This document shows positions 16,899-25,763 of a stretch of DNA of 64,000 bases, piece after piece. The stretch comes from Nocardioides panacis. Lineage in GTDB: Bacteria; Actinomycetota; Actinomycetes; Propionibacteriales; Nocardioidaceae. Within the stretch, counting starts at the first letter, position 1; every line of letters starts with the position of its first letter. The stretch spans positions 4,216,001 through 4,280,000 of the forward strand of contig NZ_CP077062.1 of assembly GCF_019039255.1 (NCBI RefSeq), written 5' to 3'. A model generated the notes under the pieces. It saw only the letters and a list, made by a program, of their open reading frames with translations, was not told where the DNA came from and ran no database searches. Made by a program: the position numbers and the translations under genes.

Positions 16899-18272
16899 AT
16901 GACGTTGCGAAGCGAGACTGCGCCCACGAGTGACGACCCGGTCCCGCCCCCCGTGCCGGCGTCACGGCGTACGCACCTGGGGAGAGTCGTGGCCGGTTCG
17001 CTGGCAGCTGGGTTCGCAGCGGCGGTCGTGCTCCCGTTCCTGCCAGTCGCCTCGGTGGATGTGGACTTCTCCACCGCGATGGTGCTGCTCGGGTGGGCGC
17101 TCGGGTGGGCGCTCTTGGCGGTGCTGTCCACACGGTTCACCGACCAACCTCAACGCTGGGCCGTAGTGCCCGCGATCTTCATGGCGGTGGCTGGTGCGTT
17201 GCTGCTCGTGGCCCCGGGCGCCGTGGTGGACGACCTGGGCTGGGTCTGGCCGCCCGCTCTGGTGATCTTGGTGGTCTGGATGTGGATCCGCGCCAAGCGC
17301 ACGATGCACAGCCGGGCCAGGGTGTGGCTGCTGAACCCGGTGCTGGTCGTCCTGGTGCTCCTCGCTCTGGGCGGGGTGTACGAGAGGATCGCTCAGTCCG
17401 CCGCACCGGTGGTCGCCATGCGCGGGCAGCTCGTCGACGTCGGACCGTACCGCCTCCACCTGGAGTGCCACGGTTCACGCCGCCCGACCGTGGTCCTGGA
17501 GCCCGGCGGTGGTGGCTCGGCAGCCTCGATGGGACTGATCGCGCCCGCGGTAGCCCGCGACACCCGGGTGTGCGTGTACGACCGGGCAGGGCGGGGCTGG
17601 AGTGATCCTGCCGCGAGCCCGCCCGATGCTGCCCAGATCGCCACCGATCTCCACACGCTGCTGAACCGCGCGCACGTTCCGGGTCCCTACGTGCTGGCCG
17701 GGCACTCGTTCGGCGGGCTGTACGTGAGGACGTATGCCGCGAAGTACCCCGATGAAGTCGCCGGTCTCGTCCTGGTCGACTCCACCGCCGCCCACGACAC
17801 CCCCGTGTCGGCACCGAAGGCGGCTTCCTACAGCGTCCTGAAGCATGCGACCTCGCTGATCGCGACCACTTCCCACGTGGGCCTCGGTTGGTTCCTCGCC
17901 AACAGCGACTACGCGTATCTGCCGCCGAAGTACCGCGACGATGCACGTTCGACTGCAGCCTCCGGGAAGGAGATGGCCGGGTTCCTCGATGAGTTCGGCG
18001 TCGCGAACCGGTCCGAGGCCGAGGCCGGGACACTCCGCACCCTGGATGCGAAGCCATTGATCGTCCTGACCGCCACCGTCGACAACTCCAAGGGATGGAT
18101 GGCTGACCAGGACAAGATGGTCACGCTGTCGAGCAACAGCGTCCATCGCGTCGAGCCAGGGGCGACCCACGCGTCCTTCGTGGACGACCCAGCGCACGCC
18201 GCCGCCGTCACCCGAGCGATCCACGACATCGTCGTCTCACTCCGGACCGGGGCACCGCTGAGCCACCCCTGA
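16899..18272 (+). CDS. Membrane-anchored alpha/beta hydrolase
   Basis: 457 residues from the ATG at 16899. Four hydrophobic helices lie in the first 160 residues, followed by an alpha/beta hydrolase domain: VLEPGGGGSAASMG (oxyanion loop), the nucleophile Ser in LAGHSFGGLYV (about residue 270), and a C-terminal GATHASF supplying the His. The acid is probably an Asp around 400. The catalytic domain would face one side of the membrane; substrate unknown. Divergent from the GNAT gene, with only about 150 bases between them. Confidence 0.87.
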   Translation: MTLRSETAPTSDDPVPPPVPASRRTHLGRVVAGSLAAGFAAAVVLPFLPVASVDVDFSTAMVLLGWALGWALLAVLSTRFTDQPQRWAVVPAIFMAVAGALLLVAPGAVVDDLGWVWPPALVILVVWMWIRAKRTMHSRARVWLLNPVLVVLVLLALGGVYERIAQSAAPVVAMRGQLVDVGPYRLHLECHGSRRPTVVLEPGGGGSAASMGLIAPAVARDTRVCVYDRAGRGWSDPAASPPDAAQIATDLHTLLNRAHVPGPYVLAGHSFGGLYVRTYAAKYPDEVAGLVLVDSTAAHDTPVSAPKAASYSVLKHATSLIATTSHVGLGWFLANSDYAYLPPKYRDDARSTAASGKEMAGFLDEFGVANRSEAEAGTLRTLDAKPLIVLTATVDNSKGWMADQDKMVTLSSNSVHRVEPGATHASFVDDPAHAAAVTRAIHDIVVSLRTGAPLSHP

Positions 18273-18408
18273 CGCCGGCCGCTGACGGCACATGCTTCGG
18301 GTCGCCGGTCCCAGAGGCCGGTTGCTACTCGTCACGTGAGTCGATGCACCGGGGCCGGGTGACGTCTTGGCCGGGTGCCATTCCGACGGACTTCCTCCAG
18401 CGGGGGAA

Positions 18409-19539
18409 TCAGCGGACGAGTTGGTCGAGGCGTGCCTCGAGGCGTTCCACCGTGCTGTCGACATCGGTGAGCTTGTCGAGCCCGAACAGTCCGATCCGGA
18501 AGGTCGAGAAGTCGTCGCCTTCGCCGCACTTGAGCGGCACGCCAGCGGCCACCTGCATGCCCAGGTCTTTCAGTTTGGCCCCGCTACGGATGTCCGGGTC
18601 GTCGGTGAACGCGACCACCACGCTGGGTGCCGCGAATCCGTCGGCGGCGACGGACGGGAACCCGCGTTTGGCCAGCGCGGCGCGGACTCGCGTCCCCAGG
18701 ACGATCTGGGCTCGGCACAGGTCGGCAAGCCCAGCGTCGTGGGTCTCGCGCATGAGTGCAGCGTTGTGCGCCAACGCGTCTGTCGGCATCGTTGCGTGGT
18801 AGGGGGTGCGTCCCTCGGAGTAGGCCTCGGTGATCGTGAGCCACTGCCGGAGATCGGCGGCGAAGCTCGTCGAGGTGCTCGACTCGACGGCCGCCCGGCC
18901 GGCCTCCCTGAGGATCACGAAGCCCGCGCACGGCGAGCCGCTCCAGCCTTTCTGCGGAGCCGTGAGGAGGACATCGATTCCGAGATCGGCCATGTTCACC
19001 CAGAGCGCCCCCGACGCGATGCAGTCAAGGACGAACAGCCCCCCGACATCATGGGTCGCCGCAGCGACGGCACGGAGGTAGTCGTCGGGCAGCACGATCC
19101 CGGCGGCCGTCTCCACGTGCGCCGCGAAGACCACCTCGGGACGGGTGCGCTCGATGGTCTCGACCACATCGCCGATCGGAGGCGGTACCCATGGTGCGTG
19201 CCGCTCGTCGGACGTCGGTCGGGCGAACAGGACGGGGGCTTCGGCCGGAATGGACCCGGCATCGAAGATCTGCGACCAGCGGTAGGAGAAGAAGCCGTTG
19301 CGGACGACGAGGCATCGGCGGCCGGTCGCCAGCTGCCGGGCGACCGCCTCCATGGCGTACGTGCCACCACCTGGGACGACCGCGAGGGTCTGGGCCTGGT
19401 AGGTCGTGCGGAGCACCTCAACGATGTCCTGCATGACCGCGACGAAGCGCTTCGACATGTGGTTCAGCGAACGGTCCGTGAAGACGACGGAGTACTCCAG
19501 CAGTCCACCGGGATCGACGTCAGCGCGAGGCAGGTCCAC
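18409..19539 (-). CDS. Class V PLP aminotransferase (serine/alanine-glyoxylate type)
   Basis: 376 residues from the GTG at 19539, where the family usually begins (VDLPRADVDPGGLLEYSVVF). The PLP lysine is in APQKGWSGSPCAG; TLAVVPGGGTYAMEAVARQ forms the phosphate-binding part. Members of COG0075 transfer amino groups between Ser, Ala or Asp and glyoxylate or pyruvate. The nearby F420-reductase-like and SDR genes give no pathway. A start at 19620 would add 27 residues with no family resemblance. Confidence 0.86.
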   Translation of the reverse strand: MDLPRADVDPGGLLEYSVVFTDRSLNHMSKRFVAVMQDIVEVLRTTYQAQTLAVVPGGGTYAMEAVARQLATGRRCLVVRNGFFSYRWSQIFDAGSIPAEAPVLFARPTSDERHAPWVPPPIGDVVETIERTRPEVVFAAHVETAAGIVLPDDYLRAVAAATHDVGGLFVLDCIASGALWVNMADLGIDVLLTAPQKGWSGSPCAGFVILREAGRAAVESSTSTSFAADLRQWLTITEAYSEGRTPYHATMPTDALAHNAALMRETHDAGLADLCRAQIVLGTRVRAALAKRGFPSVAADGFAAPSVVVAFTDDPDIRSGAKLKDLGMQVAAGVPLKCGEGDDFSTFRIGLFGLDKLTDVDSTVERLEARLDQLVR

Positions 19540-19890
19540 GACCTCAGACTCCCACAGGTCTTCTCGGCGCGCCCCTGCGTCCTGGTCGCGGCGCAAAGAC
19601 CCACCGGCCCGCCAGTGCATGAGAGGCGGATGCGAAGTACGCCGCCAGACCCGCGAAGACGACGGTGTCGAACACGCCTATCCTCCTCCGACACCGAGTC
19701 GTCCTCGATCATCGGGCACGCGGTCCCGCGGACGCCTCACCCGATTCCGACGACCTCACCTCGGCACCGTGTCGCCTCAGGTTCGGCGCCGGGAAGCCCC
19801 GCCGACCTGATGCACGAGTGCATCGACGGCCCCACCGGCCGGGTCAGGCAGGTGTCAGCGTCCCGCGGCAAGACTGCTCGGACGTGGGGC
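19540..19890. other. Intergenic stretch, nothing recognised
   Basis: No convincing gene. Small overlapping frames exist on both strands without ribosome sites or family resemblance. It probably holds the promoter of the class V aminotransferase and the 3' end of the F420-reductase-like transcript. Confidence 0.5.
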
Positions 19891-20514
19891 TCAGCCGGTG
19901 AGTTCATCGACGCCGAGGGCGAAGTCCCAGTGGCCCACCCCGTTGCTGGCGAGGCCCACCGTGACCACGCCCACTCCTTCCAGCCAGTGCGCCATCTTCA
20001 GGCCGCCGACGTCCAGCGGGCGCAGCCCGATGCTCTCGATGAATGCCGCTACGCCCGCCTTGGCCTGCGCATCGTCCCCGGCCATGAAGACGTCGGGTCG
20101 ACCCTCCTCCAGGACCTTGCGGAAGATGGTGTTGAACGCCTTCACCACGCTGGCGCCGGCCGGGGCCACGTTGGCGACTTCCCGCGCAATCGAGGTCTCC
20201 TCGCTGTGGGCCAGTCCGTCGAACGTGGCGTTGAAGGGGTTGCTGATGTCGACGATGACCTTGCCCTCGAGGGCGTCTCCGTACTCGACGACGACCGGAA
20301 CGACACCGTCGTACAGCACGGCCGTGATGACGATGTCACCTGCCGGGACGGCGCCCCACGTGCCCGTCGTCGCGTCGCCGCCCAGGGCCTTGGCCAGGTC
20401 ATCGGCCTTGGACTGGTCGCGTCCCATGACCTCGACGGTGTTGCCGCCCGCTACCGCGAGCGTGCCGATGGTGCGGGCCATGTTCCCCGTACCGATGAGG
20501 GTGATGCGGCTCAT
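19891..20514 (-). CDS. NADPH-dependent F420 reductase-like / NAD(P)-binding protein
   Basis: 207 residues from the ATG at 20514. N-terminal Rossmann motif ITLIGTGNMARTIGTLAVAGG; VIVDISNPFNATFDGL and VVKAFNTIF are shared with F420H2:NADP oxidoreductase-like and YrpA-like proteins. These transfer hydride between NADPH and a deazaflavin or flavin. The C-terminus HWDFALGVDELTG is complete. Cofactor F420 use is plausible in an actinobacterium but not shown. Confidence 0.85.
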   Translation of the reverse strand: MSRITLIGTGNMARTIGTLAVAGGNTVEVMGRDQSKADDLAKALGGDATTGTWGAVPAGDIVITAVLYDGVVPVVVEYGDALEGKVIVDISNPFNATFDGLAHSEETSIAREVANVAPAGASVVKAFNTIFRKVLEEGRPDVFMAGDDAQAKAGVAAFIESIGLRPLDVGGLKMAHWLEGVGVVTVGLASNGVGHWDFALGVDELTG

Positions 20515-20692
20515 GATGTGTGCTCTCTTCTGTCTTCGAGGTGTCGCTCTGTCTCGTTCGTGCTGGGCCAGGTCAGGACCACGGGACGAGGGCATCCGGT
20601 GATCGCTAGCCCCTGGTACGCAGCTGCCCGTGGCAGCGTGCCGACGCGAGGCGCGAGGTGGCGCCCTGCCGCTCGGCGGTGGCGTGGGTGGT

Positions 20693-21427
20693 TCAGAGGG
20701 CAGTCATGCCGCCGTCGGTGACCAGTTCCACTCCGTTGACGTAGCTGGAGTCGTCGGAGGCGAGGAACAGGGCGACAGTCGCGATCTCCTCGGGCCGGCC
20801 CATCTCTCCGCGGGGGATGAGGGACTCGAACGCGGCCATGGTTGCCGCGTCGAACAGTTCTTCCTGCTTGGCGGTGGCGACCTGGCCGGGGGTCAGGACG
20901 TTCACCCGGATCTTGCGGTCGCGCAGCTCGTTGAGCCAGACACGGGCCCAGGCCTGCTGGACGGCCTTGCTTCCCGCGTAGAGGCTCCAGCCGGGAAAGG
21001 CGCCGAGGGAGGCGTTGGACCCGGTCATGAAGATCGAGCCGTTGTCGTTGATCAGCGGCAGTGCCTTCTGCACGGTGAACAGGGTGCCGCGCGCGTTGAG
21101 CGAGAAGGCACGGTCGAACTGTTCCTCGGTGATCTCGCCGAGGACGGCAGGCTCACCCATCCCGGCGCTGGCCCACAGCACGTCGATCGAGCCCTTCTCC
21201 CGCTGGACGGTGGCGTACAAGCGGTCCAGGTCGTCCAGGTCGGACGCGTCACCCTGGACGGCGGTGACGTTGCGACCGATCAGCCTGACCGCGTCGTCCA
21301 GTGCGTCCTGCCGCCGGGCCTGGATGAAGACGTGCGCGCCTTCCTCGACGAACAGCTGGGCGCCGGCCAGTGCCATGCCGGTGGACCCGCCGGTGATCAC
21401 CGCTACCTTGCCATCGAGCTTTCCCAT
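20693..21427 (-). CDS. Short-chain dehydrogenase/reductase
   Basis: 244 residues from the ATG at 21427, which follows a GGAG ribosome site. Classical SDR: TGGSTGMALAGA (a slightly unusual TGxxxGxx motif), WASAGMG in place of NNAG, Ser in MTGSNASLG, Tyr-Lys in YAGSKAV, and a proper C-terminal VTDGGM. Divergent from the TetR gene at 21565 with an operator-like dyad between them, so it is almost certainly the repressor's target. Probably an inducible enzyme for xenobiotic or carbonyl compounds. Confidence 0.92.
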   Translation of the reverse strand: MGKLDGKVAVITGGSTGMALAGAQLFVEEGAHVFIQARRQDALDDAVRLIGRNVTAVQGDASDLDDLDRLYATVQREKGSIDVLWASAGMGEPAVLGEITEEQFDRAFSLNARGTLFTVQKALPLINDNGSIFMTGSNASLGAFPGWSLYAGSKAVQQAWARVWLNELRDRKIRVNVLTPGQVATAKQEELFDAATMAAFESLIPRGEMGRPEEIATVALFLASDDSSYVNGVELVTDGGMTAL

Positions 21428-21527
21428 GATCACTCCGTTGCTGGTTGGTGTTCCGAACAGTCCAGCTCCTTAGGTACACCGGACTGTGTATGTAACGTAC
21501 GCACGACGTGGCGCGTGCGCAAGCTAT

Positions 21528-21555
21528 GTAGACCGGTGCGTACCCAACGGTCTAC
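21528..21555. promoter_or_regulatory. 28-bp dyad, candidate TetR operator
   Basis: GTAGACCG at 21528-21535 and its exact complement at 21548-21555, with a central GTAC; 12 of the 14 half-site positions are paired. It lies immediately before the GGAGG ribosome site of the TetR gene and within the divergent promoter region shared with the SDR gene. Binding of the neighbouring TetR is inferred. Confidence 0.8.
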
Positions 21556-21564
21556 GCTGGAGGT

Positions 21565-22206
21565 ATGACGGAGCTGGAGAAGGGCCCTCTGGGCCGGCGC
21601 CGGGGCAGGGGCGCACGCGAGCGCATCCTCAGCGCCTCACAGCAGCTGTTCCGCGACCAGGGCATCAACCGCACCGGCATGGAACAGCTCAGCGCCGTGG
21701 CCCAGGTGTCCAAGCGCACGGCCTACCAGCACTTCGCCACCAAGGACGAGCTGGTCGCCGAGTACCTGCGCAACGTCGATCCCGACGTCATGCCCGGCGT
21801 GTTCGACCGCGCCGACCTCACCCCTCGCGAACGGCTCCTCACCGCCTTCGACATGCCCGCGTCCACGCCCATGTGCCCCTACATCGCGGCGTCCGTCGAG
21901 CTGCACGACCCCCAGCACCCGGCATCCCAGTACGCCCGCGACTACAAGACCGCCGTAGCCGCGCGGCTCACCGAGACCGCCCGCGAGGCGGGCGCCACCG
22001 ACCCCGAACAGCTCGGCGAGCAACTGGCGATGCTTCTCGACGGCGCCGCGGCTCGGAGCCAGGTCCTCGACAGCGATTCCTTCCCCACCGCCGCCGCCAT
22101 CGCCGCCGTCCTCATCGACCACGCCATCGCCGCGTCCTCTCCTCGGACACCCGGCGATGACCAGGGAGCTACCAAGTCCGGTCTCGTTCCGGTGGAAAGC
22201 CGATGA
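21565..22206 (+). CDS. TetR-family transcriptional regulator
   Basis: 213 residues. Helix-turn-helix at about 37-57 (MEQLSAVAQVSKRTAYQHFA) preceded by RERILSASQQLFRDQG. The ligand domain includes ASTPMCPYIAASVELHDPQHP, typical of the group that controls divergent SDR genes in response to aldehydes or quinones. A good GGAGG site lies a few bases upstream. It faces the SDR gene at 20693. Confidence 0.92.
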   Translation: MTELEKGPLGRRRGRGARERILSASQQLFRDQGINRTGMEQLSAVAQVSKRTAYQHFATKDELVAEYLRNVDPDVMPGVFDRADLTPRERLLTAFDMPASTPMCPYIAASVELHDPQHPASQYARDYKTAVAARLTETAREAGATDPEQLGEQLAMLLDGAAARSQVLDSDSFPTAAAIAAVLIDHAIAASSPRTPGDDQGATKSGLVPVESR

Positions 22207-22534
22207 TGGCCCGATCATCCCTGGTCAGCCGGGAGACGGCGTCGAGCTCGGCACTCGGGAGGGGGATCGGCCCACGAGATCTGGCCGCAAGCATCCGTAC
22301 GCATCGTCGACGTCGGCGGTGAGGAAGTGGACGCCTCAGCACCGCAGCAAGCTGTGCGGTGGTCATCGGCATCGGCCGGAACGGGAAGAGCCGCGTTGGG
22401 GTGGACATGGAGCACCTCACGCGACGACCTAGCGCGAGGTTAGGGTGCGCTCGCCGCTGACACGACGAGGCTCTCGGAGTCTCGACGCTAGCCCTGGCTG
22501 AGCACTACCGCAGGCGGTGACGTGACGGAGTGGG
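22207..22534. other. Intergenic stretch, nothing recognised
   Basis: No convincing gene. Short frames on both strands show no family resemblance. It borders the rraA remnant and may itself be eroded sequence. Confidence 0.45.
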
Positions 22535-22900
22535 TCAAACCCGAGCCTCGAGGCGGTCGTCGGCCAAGTCCACACGGTCGAAAGGGTCTCGCAGCCGCAG
22601 GGCGCCGGGCGCGGAGTCCGGGACGACCGGGTGGGTGACCACGTGCGACCCCGGCGTGAAGATGCCGCCGCCGAAGGCGACCACGACGTTCTGTTTACCG
22701 GCCCGTGCTTGAGGCTCTTGCGGGGGTTGGTGCCCCGCGCCTTGACGCCGATGTCGAGGGAGGCCCAGCAGGGGTGTCGCGCGCCGCACCATTGATGGTC
22801 AGTCCTTCCCAAGCGTTGGTGGCGGCGATCTCGGCCATCCGTGCCGAGCAGGCGATGCTCGCCTCCGCCCAGGGGGACCGACCGCGGGCTGAGGAGCCCT
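22535..22900 (-). pseudogene. Truncated, frameshifted rraA (RraA/HMG aldolase family) remnant
   Basis: Three frames read in succession on the minus strand give the C-terminal half of an RraA-like protein: AEIAATNAWEGLTINGAARD, then ASLDIGVKARGTNPRKS, then NVVVAFGGGIFTPGSHVV. These match the family's conserved blocks around the NGxxRD active site and the GTNPRKS loop. At least two one-base losses separate them, and about 75 N-terminal residues are absent: the resemblance ends close to the stop of the Gfo/Idh gene at 22933. RraA-like proteins act as HMG/CHA aldolases or oxaloacetate decarboxylases, or inhibit RNase E. Unlike the single-shift genes elsewhere in this window, this one is truncated as well, so it is a real remnant. 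Confidence 0.75.
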
Positions 22901-22932
22901 GGGCGAGATCCACCGAACGCACCCGGTGCGCC

Positions 22933-23811
22933 TCAACGGCCCATGCGGAGCTTGGTGTCGGCGGCCTCGATGACCCGCTGGATGTGCAGGCCCCGGTTGA
23001 CGTCGAGTGCGTGCGCCTCGCCGGTCCGTGCGGCGTTGGCGAACTCGGCGAACATGGTGGCGTAGTCGGCCGTGCGCTCGGCATCGGAGCAGTCGACCGA
23101 TGTCTTGCCGTCCGCCCCGACGAACTCGAACACAGCCTCGTCATAGTCGATCGTGCTGCTCGACCCCAACGTCGACTCGGAGGGCCCGACCAGCCGGTGC
23201 TCCAGCCTCAGGGTGACCCAGGCGTTCTCGTCGTCCTCGGCGTCCACGTCGACGACCGGTCCCATGGCGGCGTCGAGGAGATCCGCGACGTGCGGGCCGA
23301 CATCGAACAGGAGGCCACGTTCACCTCGCCACCGGTCGGCCTGCGCAGGCTGGTCCCTGTGCACCTTGACGACCCGGCAACCACCGCCTCGGGGTCGTCG
23401 GTCCGGACCGTGTGCCTGGAGGAACCGCTGGACCTCCGCGGTGTACCGCCACGTGAAGGCGACCTGAGAGACGACGCCGGCGGCGACCACCGTCTCGGTC
23501 AGTCGCTCGGCGTCAGCGAGGTCCCACGCGATCGGCACCTCCAGCAGCACACTCTTCCCGGCCCTGGCGGCGATGCCGGCGAGCTCACCCTGGACGGCAG
23601 GTGGCACGGCGAAGCAGACCGCCTCACACGCGTCGAGCAGATCCACGAAATCGGCGAACACCGAGACGTCGTACCGCTTGGCGAACTCCTCCGCGGCGAG
23701 GGTCCGTCGCGTCCACACGCCCACGAACTCGAGGTCCGGCGACGCGGCAAGGGCGGACGCAAAGACCCCGGCTCGCCTTCCCGCTCCCACCAGACCCGTC
23801 GTCACCGTCAC
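22933..23811 (-). CDS. Gfo/Idh/MocA family oxidoreductase with a changed EKP motif
   Basis: 292 residues from a GTG at 23811. N-terminal NAD(P)-binding domain with TTGLVGAGRRAGVFASALA and a C-terminal domain with ERGLLFDVGPHVADLLDAA. In most members the catalytic loop reads EKP; here it is LLEVPIAWDL, with Val in place of the Lys that polarises the sugar hydroxyl. The enzyme may therefore be inactive or have a non-dehydrogenase role. Substrates of the family are sugars, inositols and related polyols. It is followed directly by the rraA remnant on the same strand. Confidence 0.83.
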   Translation of the reverse strand: MTVTTGLVGAGRRAGVFASALAASPDLEFVGVWTRRTLAAEEFAKRYDVSVFADFVDLLDACEAVCFAVPPAVQGELAGIAARAGKSVLLEVPIAWDLADAERLTETVVAAGVVSQVAFTWRYTAEVQRFLQAHGPDRRPRGGGCRVVKVHRDQPAQADRWRGERGLLFDVGPHVADLLDAAMGPVVDVDAEDDENAWVTLRLEHRLVGPSESTLGSSSTIDYDEAVFEFVGADGKTSVDCSDAERTADYATMFAEFANAARTGEAHALDVNRGLHIQRVIEAADTKLRMGR

Positions 23812-24369
23812 GCATCGAGACTAGGAGTGGGGACCCGGGCCGGGCATCCCCTGTTCGCGTGACTCGACGCTCACGGGTGCAAAGAGGCACCGCCCCAGGT
23901 CACGAGATGTCCTGAGGCGGTGCGGATGCCGGGCCCGTAGTCCAAACGGGATCGAGACGGAAGATGTCAGTGAGCCGTCTGCTCTGGAACCGGGGTCTCC
24001 CCAGGTCTCTGAGCCACCCGATCATCTGAGAGCGCGTGTCCCATCACCTGCGCGGATCGCGGCATGAGCGGACGTTTCCATAGCCTCATCGCCTGGTGCG
24101 GCTGAGCGCCTAGAGGCAGGTGTACTGCTCGTTGGGTGCGGGGTGAAGGACGAGTTCCTGTGGAATGTGCGCGGGACTCTTCGGCTCAGGACCCTGGCAG
24201 CGTACGGGGATGCTTTCACGGGGCCGTGAAGCGCGCTGGGGCGTCCGTCGCCGGACACCGCCCGCGTGGCTCCGGCGATCCCATGTACGCGGGATGACAG
24301 GCGGACCGCCCGACCGGCACGTTGGAGTCTCCACCCTGCCAGCGCTCGGGACCGTCCACGGGAGTCGAG
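23812..24369. other. Intergenic stretch, nothing recognised
   Basis: About 560 bases with no convincing gene on either strand and no tRNA fold that I can see. A short minus-strand frame at 24110-24334 has no family resemblance. The right end should hold the promoter of the gene at 24370. Confidence 0.5.
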
Positions 24370-24990
24370 ATGCAGTTGCGAGCCACCCTGATCACGGCCG
24401 ACCCGGCACGGCTCGAGGAGGCCGTCCGTTTCGTCGAGACCGACGCGCGCAAGCTCGTCGAGGGCGAGCCCGGCAATCTCGGCATGTCGCTGAAGGTCAA
24501 CAGCACGCTCGGAGTCGCGGTGGTGCACAGCTTCTGGGTGTCAGCCGACGCGATGCGGGAGAGCGACAAGCACGTGCGTTCGACCCGGGAGACCGCTGCT
24601 GACCGCGCCAGTGGCACGGTCTCCGTGGAGACCTACCGGGTTGCGAGCGTGGTGAGGGTGGCCCCCTGGGCATCGGGGGGCGGGGTCCGGGTGACGCGCG
24701 CTGACGCGGACCCCTCCCAGCTCGACACGGTGGTCGCCGCCTACGAGGACACCGCCGTCCCGTGGCTCACCGAGACCGCGGGCTTCTGCGGCGCGCTCTT
24801 CGTCGCGCAGCAGCGCACGGGCCGCACCGTCAGCGAGACGATATGGAGCGATGCGGCCGCGCTGGCCGAGAGCCGGAGCGTGGCGGCCGCCATCAGGGTC
24901 GACACCGCGGCGGCCGCCGACCTCGCCGTACGAGGGCTCGAGGAGTACTCCCTGCTGTTCAGCACGGTCCGGCCCGTGCCCGCCGAGTGA
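24370..24990 (+). CDS. Dimeric alpha-beta barrel (ABM-like) protein
   Basis: 206 residues from the ATG at 24370, preceded by GGGAGTCGAG. Two ferredoxin-like halves can be seen: the first contains GEPGNLGMSLKVNSTLGVAV and the second TAGFCGALFVAQQRTGRTVS followed by TIWSDAAALAESR. This resembles a duplicated antibiotic-biosynthesis-monooxygenase/stress-responsive barrel fold. No cofactor or catalytic residue can be assigned. It stands alone. Confidence 0.72.
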   Translation: MQLRATLITADPARLEEAVRFVETDARKLVEGEPGNLGMSLKVNSTLGVAVVHSFWVSADAMRESDKHVRSTRETAADRASGTVSVETYRVASVVRVAPWASGGGVRVTRADADPSQLDTVVAAYEDTAVPWLTETAGFCGALFVAQQRTGRTVSETIWSDAAALAESRSVAAAIRVDTAAAADLAVRGLEEYSLLFSTVRPVPAE

Positions 24991-25763
24991 CCTCTCCCAT
25001 GCGTCTGTTCGACGGGACGCGGGCGCCTACTCGACGGGGGCAGGGTCGAGCGCGTGCAAGGTTGTCGTGCTCGAGTTGCAGGAGGGGCATATCGGCGTCG
25101 ATGGTTGGGATCTCGGCTTCTGTCGCCTCGACATTGCAGTCGTCGAACTTGGTGAGCGTCCGGCCGGCGGCCCGAGGTTCAGCGCGAACCTTTCTGAGTA
25201 CGGCGCCCCTGACGTGGCGACCTGACGATCAACGATGCGCCGGCGCAGGTTGGTCGCCAGCCAGCCGCGGCCGGAGATCAGACGTCGTTCCTCGAAGCAC
25301 AGACCTCCAGCGGGCAAACGCTCTCGCTGCAGGCCCCTGCAGGCTGCAGGGCACGGTCGGCGCGGCGCGCAGCTCGAAGCAGGCGTCGTTGTTGCCGGAG
25401 CTTCACCCGTGACCAGATCATCCGGATCTCCGAGAGCGTCACCTATCGACAGTGAGCAGCAGCCCCAGGCGGGCGGGCGCTACGGCGCGTGCCCGCTCAT
25501 CGGTTGTGCGTATGTTGTGCGGGGCGCCACCTTCACCGGTTGTGAGAAATGGGACACAACCAGTAAGAGCGCTCGCCGACCGCGCCAAAGGGCTTCGGCA
25601 CGTCCGCTCATCGGCACATCCGGTAAACGGCACTTGCCGATAGGCGGCGGTTCGACGCGCCCACCTGCGCGCGTCCAGGGCAAGAGCGACCGATCGCAAG
25701 TGATGTGCACAGCCGGAGCGAGGAACTGGTCAATCGGACGTCGCGCCGCGTGGCAGTCGCCGT
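24991..25763. other. Long intergenic stretch with two inverted repeats
   Basis: No convincing gene in about 770 bases. A minus-strand frame at 25027-25317 ends in ICPSCNSSTTTLHALDPAPVE, possibly a zinc-ribbon fragment, but has no other recognisable part. Two perfect 7-bp inverted repeats are present: GGTTGTG/CACAACC at 25538-25561 and ATCGGCA/TGCCGAT further right at about 25609-25641. The stretch follows the 3' end of the amidase operon, so the repeats could be terminators or operators left from a lost gene. Confidence 0.45.

Noticed and set aside
23812-25763. tRNA or other structural RNA genes in the two long gaps
   Set aside because: I found no cloverleaf with a consistent anticodon arm and T loop; the inverted repeats at 25538-25561 and about 25609-25641 are isolated.
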